Source: Inhella gelatinilytica (GTDB lineage Bacteria; Pseudomonadota; Gammaproteobacteria; Burkholderiales; Burkholderiaceae_C). From it: a stretch of DNA of 43,794 nucleotides. Positions 40,443 through 43,794 of this stretch are shown piece after piece; the stretch's first letter is position 1; every line of letters begins with the position of its first letter. Made by a program: the position numbers and the translations under genes. A model generated the notes under the pieces. That model did not search any database. It saw only the letters and a program-made list of their open reading frames with translations, and was not told the DNA's origin. The DNA lies in contig NZ_JAEDAL010000012.1 of the NCBI RefSeq assembly GCF_016093295.1, positions 1 to 43,794 on the forward strand, written 5' to 3'.

Positions 40443-41786
40443 ATGAAATTCTCGGTTCTGGCCCTGGCGGCCATGGTGGCAAGTGGCTCGGCAATGGCCG
40501 GCGGTCGTCCGGACTTGGTCGAAGCCGCTCTGAACGGGGGCAAGGCCCAGTACGTGCCCAATGAAATGCTGGTTCAGTTCAAGGCCGGCACCAGCGCCGA
40601 AGCCCAGGCATCGGCCATGGCTTTCGTGGGCGGAACCAAGAAGGGCACCCTGCGCGCCGCTGGCGTTCGCGCCCACAACCAGGGCGACCTGCACGTGATG
40701 TCGCTGCCCGTTGGTCTGTCGATGGCGTCCGCTGTGCGCGCCATGAGCCAACACGCGGATGTGGATTTCGCAGAGCCGAACTGGATCTACACCCACAGCG
40801 CGACCTCGAACGACACCTATGTCACGAACGGCAGCCTGTGGGGCATGACGGGCACCTATGGTTCTCAGGCTCAGACGGCTTGGGCCAACAACAAGCAGGA
40901 TTGCAGCAATGTCATCGTCGGCGTGATCGACGAAGGCATCTATGCCAAGCATGAAGACCTGACCGCCAACATCTGGGTCAACCCGTACGACCCGGTGGAT
41001 GGCATCGACAACGACGGCAACGGCAAGGTTGACGACTACAGCGGTTGGGATTTCGACGGCGGCAGCAACAACATCAACTCCGGCGGCGCCAACGACGATC
41101 ACGGCACGCACGTGGCCGGCACCATCGGCGGCATGGGCGGCAACGGCAAGGGTGTGGCCGGCGTGTGCTGGAGCGGCATCAAGATGATCAGCGCCAAGTT
41201 CCTTGGCGGCCGCGGCGGCACCACCGCCAACGCCATCGCGGCGGTGGACTACATCACCGACCTCAAGACCCGACACAACCTGAACATCGTGGCCACCAAC
41301 AACTCCTGGGGCGGCGGCGGTTTCTCGCAGGCGCTGCAGGACGCGATCGGTCGCGCCAACACCGCCAACATCTTGTTCATCGCCGCGGCTGGCAACAGCG
41401 CCTACGACAACGACGCTCAAGCCAGCTACCCGTCGAACTACCCGAACGCCAACATCATCGCGGTGGCCTCGATCACCAGCACCGGCGCGCTGTCGAGCTT
41501 CTCGCAGTGGGGCGCCACCACGGTGGACATTGGTGCCCCGGGCTCGGGCATCTGGTCGACGGTGCCCAAGTCGTCGAAGGGCAAAGTGATTTCCGGCTAC
41601 GCCAGCTACAACGGCACCTCCATGGCCACCCCGCACGTGACGGGCGCTGCGGCGCTGTACGCCGCCCGCAACCCGGGTGCGACGGCCGCACAGATCAAAG
41701 CTGGCATCCTGAACAGCGCCACCCCCACCCCGTCGCTGGCGGGCAAGGTGCTGACCGGTGGCCGCCTGAACGTCAGCGGTTTCTAA
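40443..41786 (+). CDS. Second exported S8 (subtilisin-like) serine peptidase
   Basis: 447 aa. Signal peptide (MKFSVLALAAMVASGSAMA), prodomain (about 35-118; YVPNEMLVQFKAGTSAEAQA), then a catalytic domain with Asp163 (GVIDEGIYAKHEDL), His220 (DDHGTHVAGTIGG), oxyanion Asn318 (AAAGNSA) and Ser393 (NGTSMATPH). The segment VDGIDNDGNGKVDD (185-198) resembles a Ca2+-binding loop of secreted subtilases. GGAG lies 5 nt before ATG 40443; an open frame back to 40368 is non-coding in character. The gene ends at a strong intrinsic terminator. Its codon use is very GC-rich and uniform, suggesting high expression. It would digest extracellular protein. Confidence 0.93.
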   Translation: MKFSVLALAAMVASGSAMAGGRPDLVEAALNGGKAQYVPNEMLVQFKAGTSAEAQASAMAFVGGTKKGTLRAAGVRAHNQGDLHVMSLPVGLSMASAVRAMSQHADVDFAEPNWIYTHSATSNDTYVTNGSLWGMTGTYGSQAQTAWANNKQDCSNVIVGVIDEGIYAKHEDLTANIWVNPYDPVDGIDNDGNGKVDDYSGWDFDGGSNNINSGGANDDHGTHVAGTIGGMGGNGKGVAGVCWSGIKMISAKFLGGRGGTTANAIAAVDYITDLKTRHNLNIVATNNSWGGGGFSQALQDAIGRANTANILFIAAAGNSAYDNDAQASYPSNYPNANIIAVASITSTGALSSFSQWGATTVDIGAPGSGIWSTVPKSSKGKVISGYASYNGTSMATPHVTGAAALYAARNPGATAAQIKAGILNSATPTPSLAGKVLTGGRLNVSGF

Positions 41787-41805
41787 GCCGGATTCGCTCC
41801 CCACA

Positions 41806-41834
41806 AGAGCCGGGCACAGCCCGGCTCTTTTTTT
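41806..41834 (+). terminator. Intrinsic terminator of the second S8 peptidase gene
   Basis: AGAGCCGGGC (41806-41815) and GCCCGGCTCT (41819-41828) form a perfect 10-bp stem with an ACA loop, followed by a run of seven T (41828-41834). It starts 19 bp after the stop codon. Confidence 0.95.
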
Positions 41835-41916
41835 GTCACCGCGGTTTCGATTCATCCGCTGTGATCCGGCAGGCCCTGCACTCTTACAGCACGAGCCGCA
41901 CGGGCCGCGCCCAACA

Positions 41917-41947
41917 AAAAAGGCCAACCCGATGGGCTGGCCTTTTT
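41917..41947 (-). terminator. Bidirectional terminator after the response-regulator gene
   Basis: AAAAAGGCCA-a-CCC (41917-41930) pairs with GGG-c-TGGCCTTTTT (41934-41947) around GAT, with one internal mismatch. A/T runs flank both sides. It lies 18 bp beyond the response-regulator stop on the minus strand and can also act on the plus strand as a backup to the upstream terminator. Confidence 0.9.
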
Positions 41948-41965
41948 CTCTGCAGGGGCGATCCC

Positions 41966-43144
41966 TTACCGATCAAGCGTCCCCAACCGCTCAATGACCT
42001 CGCCGAGCTTGGCCTCGGTTTCGCGACCTTTGACCAAGGCCGCCAAGGCTTTGTCTTTGTATCGGCCGACCATGCTGGCGAGCGCGTCCTCCTGCTCAGG
42101 GAGCAAACCCAGGTGAATGAAGCTGTTGTTCAATTCCTCAGACAAAGCCTCAAACAAATCTTGCATCCGCATCGACTGTGCCTGGTTGCGGCTGGAGATA
42201 TCCGCCAGCGCCATGCGCGTGGCGCCAACGATCTCGGCGTTCAGGCCCACCAACTTGTGCACAGCCTGCTGGTTGTCCAATGCCTGCACCTTGGTGGTGG
42301 CCCCTTCGGCCAACAGCGCGACGTTGTCGATTTGGCGTCCGCAGCGTTCTGAAAGTTCGGCCGGCATGTCGGCCGGTCGGTTCATCGGCAGGTCGCGCAG
42401 GAACAGGATGACACTGCCGAAATTGAAACTGGTGTGATTGCCAAAGGGTCGGATGTGAGGCTCGGTTCCCTGGGCCTCAATATGATCGAGGATGGACGCC
42501 TCCAGCGCGGTGCAATTGCCCTTGGTGTTCTGTGAGATCCGACCCATTTGGCCGGAAATGCGGACGCAGCCATCCAGGTTGTAGCGCTCGAAGGCGCCAA
42601 ACAGATGCGCGGCGATGCCCTGGTAACTGTTGGTGCTGTTGAGTTGACGCTGAAAGTCCAGCACCACACCGACCTCACCCACCATGTCGGCACTGCTCAT
42701 GACCGCGTTGACGGCGTCATTGAGTTGCTGATCGAGCTCTCGCTTGGAGGCCGCCGCCACAATATGGCGCTCGATCTTGGCCAACAGTTCGGCCATATCG
42801 AAGGGCTTGCAAATGTAATCGTCGCCGCCGGCCGAGTAGCCCTTGAGACGCTCCTCAATCGAGCTGAGGGCCGACAAAAAAACGACGGGCACACCCGAAG
42901 CGCTGGATCTGCGGATCTCCTGACAAGTCTGATAGCCATCCATGCCAGGCATCAAGCAATCGAGCAAGATCAAATCGGGCAGGCTGCCCGCGCTGCCGAG
43001 CCATTCCATCGCCTCGGATCCACTCGACGCCGTCTGAATGTTGTAACGATCACTGAGCAACTCCTCCAGCAGGATGAGCATTTCTGGCGAGTCGTCAACC
43101 AGCAGCAGCGTGGGGGCACCGGGCTTGTGAAGTGCGTGGGTCAT
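41966..43144 (-). CDS. Response regulator: receiver domain plus unrecognised C-terminal output region
   Basis: 392 aa. The CheY-like receiver (about residues 11-130) has the acidic pair Asp17/Asp18, phosphoacceptor Asp62 (LLDCLMPGMDGY), and Lys113 (ICKPFD). The following ~260 residues contain helical, possibly coiled-coil stretches (AAASKRELDQQLNDAVNAV; QALDNQQAVHKLVGLNAEIVGATR) and a middle segment (LFGAFERYNLDGCVRI) of unknown fold; there is no DNA-binding, GGDEF, EAL or HD motif. No histidine kinase is nearby. ATG 43144 gives a canonical receiver start; its ribosome-binding site is weak. It may act by protein contact, for example in motility or surface sensing; that is a guess. Confidence 0.88.
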   Translation of the reverse strand: MTHALHKPGAPTLLLVDDSPEMLILLEELLSDRYNIQTASSGSEAMEWLGSAGSLPDLILLDCLMPGMDGYQTCQEIRRSSASGVPVVFLSALSSIEERLKGYSAGGDDYICKPFDMAELLAKIERHIVAAASKRELDQQLNDAVNAVMSSADMVGEVGVVLDFQRQLNSTNSYQGIAAHLFGAFERYNLDGCVRISGQMGRISQNTKGNCTALEASILDHIEAQGTEPHIRPFGNHTSFNFGSVILFLRDLPMNRPADMPAELSERCGRQIDNVALLAEGATTKVQALDNQQAVHKLVGLNAEIVGATRMALADISSRNQAQSMRMQDLFEALSEELNNSFIHLGLLPEQEDALASMVGRYKDKALAALVKGRETEAKLGEVIERLGTLDR

Positions 43145-43249
43145 GGGCTCGCAGGGGTGGAACTGGATGAGCCGTAAAGATAGCCCATTTGGCCCGTTTC
43201 GGCTTGGAAATCCAGACACTATGGGGGCTGTTTCCGTCCTGCCACAACC

Positions 43250-43597
43250 ATGACACAAACCCTGAACTTGCTCACCGCCCGATGCACCGCCCACGCCCCC
43301 GCATTGAGCGCCCAGGACCAAGCCTTTTACCTGGCTCAGCTACCCGGCTGGGCCGTCGAGGGCAACGCCCTCGTGGGGCGCTTTGGCTTTGACAACTTCC
43401 GAGAGGTGATGGATTTCGCCAACGCCGTGGCCGAAGTGGCCGAGACGCACGACCATCACCCCGAGCTGAGCCTCCGCTACCGCCAAGCCGTAGTGCGCTT
43501 CAGCACCCACAGCGCCGGCGACCAAGTGACGCTGAACGACGTGATTTGCGCCGTTCAGGTGAGCCACCTGCCTGAAGCGGCCGGCCAACGAGGGTAG
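43250..43597 (+). CDS. phhB: 4a-hydroxytetrahydrobiopterin (pterin-4a-carbinolamine) dehydratase
   Basis: 115 aa, full length for the family. The signature ETHDHHPELSLRY (about residues 65-77; His69, His70, Pro71) carries the pterin-binding histidines, preceded by FGFDNFREVMDFANAVAEVAE. The enzyme regenerates the pterin cofactor after phenylalanine hydroxylase turnover. No phenylalanine hydroxylase gene is in the window, so phhB stands alone here. It is divergent from the response regulator by 105 bp and converges on a dihydrolipoyl dehydrogenase gene. Confidence 0.93.
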   Translation: MTQTLNLLTARCTAHAPALSAQDQAFYLAQLPGWAVEGNALVGRFGFDNFREVMDFANAVAEVAETHDHHPELSLRYRQAVVRFSTHSAGDQVTLNDVICAVQVSHLPEAAGQRG

Positions 43598-43606
43598 CGG
43601 CGCCCG

Positions 43607-43624
43607 CCCCCAGCGGGCTGGGGG
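43607..43624. other. Hairpin between convergent phhB and lpd genes
   Basis: CCCCCAGC (43607-43614) and GCTGGGGG (43617-43624) form a perfect 8-bp stem with a GG loop. There is no T run. Its position between two convergent stop codons suggests a role in 3'-end formation. Confidence 0.45.
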
Positions 43625-43657
43625 AATGGGCCGTGGCGCGATTCAACGGCTCGTGGC

Positions 43658-43794
43658 TTACCGGCGCGCCGGCGGCACATCCGTACAAGAGCCATGCGCC
43701 ACCTCGGCGGCCATGCCGATGCTCTCGCCCAGCGTCGGGTGCGGGTGGATGGTCTTGCCGATGTCCACCGCGTCAGCGCCCATCTCGATGGCCA
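43658..43794 (-). CDS. lpdA: Dihydrolipoyl dehydrogenase (E3), C-terminal end only
   Basis: Last 45 codons of an E3 gene that runs off the right edge. The translation [20 protein letters not shown], then [24 protein letters not shown], holds the dimer-interface motif HPHPTLGES, whose second His is the catalytic base in the family. E3 reoxidises the lipoyl arm of 2-oxo acid dehydrogenases with NAD. The ending resembles pyruvate-dehydrogenase-type E3 of Burkholderiales. Genes upstream of it lie beyond the window. It is far from the E1/E2 pair at the left end, so it may belong to another complex. Confidence 0.92.
   Translation of the reverse strand, partial: AIEMGADAVDIGKTIHPHPTLGESIGMAAEVAHGSCTDVPPARR

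Noticed and set aside
41836-41910. tRNA-like T-arm (GTTTCGATTC) after the S8 terminator
   Set aside because: No acceptor, anticodon or D arm can be formed around it.
7475-43794. Mobile elements, attachment sites, CRISPR arrays or toxin-antitoxin pairs
   Set aside because: No transposase, integrase, regularly spaced repeats, or small overlapping gene pair of such kinds was seen.

Overview
The window is dense, GC-rich DNA (roughly two thirds G+C by eye), with short intergenic gaps and many Shine-Dalgarno-led genes. Gene content points to a betaproteobacterium of the order Burkholderiales, probably a peptide- and amino-acid-degrading member of the Rubrivivax/Roseateles/Inhella type. That placement is inferred from protein character, not from a marker gene. 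No rRNA, tRNA, CRISPR array or insertion sequence was seen.

Layout. (1) 1-7290: sulfur amino-acid catabolism. A minus-strand operon encodes methionine gamma-lyase, a homodimeric pyruvate-dehydrogenase-type E1 and an E2 (cut by the left edge). A divergent Lrp/AsnC regulator completes the mdeR-mdeA-mdeB arrangement known from Pseudomonas putida. Next come an OsmC protein and a second trans-sulfuration-type PLP lyase. The two lyase genes share a 15-bp sequence about 120 bp upstream of their starts. (2) 7430-17989: peptide and amino-acid capture. This holds an exported S9 peptidase, a TonB-dependent receptor, a Leu/Ile/Val-type binding protein, a TyrR-like regulator, an exported S8 subtilase with an unusually structured upstream region, and a small periplasmic binding protein. 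(3) 17997-21450: a pirin, DoxX and azoreductase operon divergent from a LysR gene, then an unknown membrane-anchored protein. (4) 21452-28463: a methyltransferase, a split YeeE/YedE sulfur-compound transporter, a Bax-inhibitor-1 protein, a formate dehydrogenase alpha subunit without partner subunits, an exported peroxiredoxin and a DUF3617 protein. (5) 28682-35030: a second exported S9 peptidase converging on a four-gene operon of circularly permuted ATP-grasp, alpha-E, transglutaminase-like and Anbu (proteasome-related) proteins. (6) 35214-43794: LysR/DUF2917 divergent pair, TfoX-like protein, an M3 peptidase interrupted by an in-frame amber codon, an NAD-dependent epimerase-like protein, a second S8 subtilase, a response regulator with an unrecognised output region, pterin carbinolamine dehydratase, and the C-terminus of a dihydrolipoyl dehydrogenase.

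Themes. Secreted proteolysis (two S8, two S9, one damaged M3) with uptake (TonB receptor, two binding proteins) would feed amino-acid catabolism. Methionine would go to 2-oxobutyrate and then propionyl-CoA through the first operon. The most interesting items are the dedicated 2-oxobutyrate dehydrogenase operon, the Anbu/ATP-grasp operon with hairpins inside it, the amber-interrupted M3 peptidase, and the matched upstream inverted repeats of the two subtilase genes.
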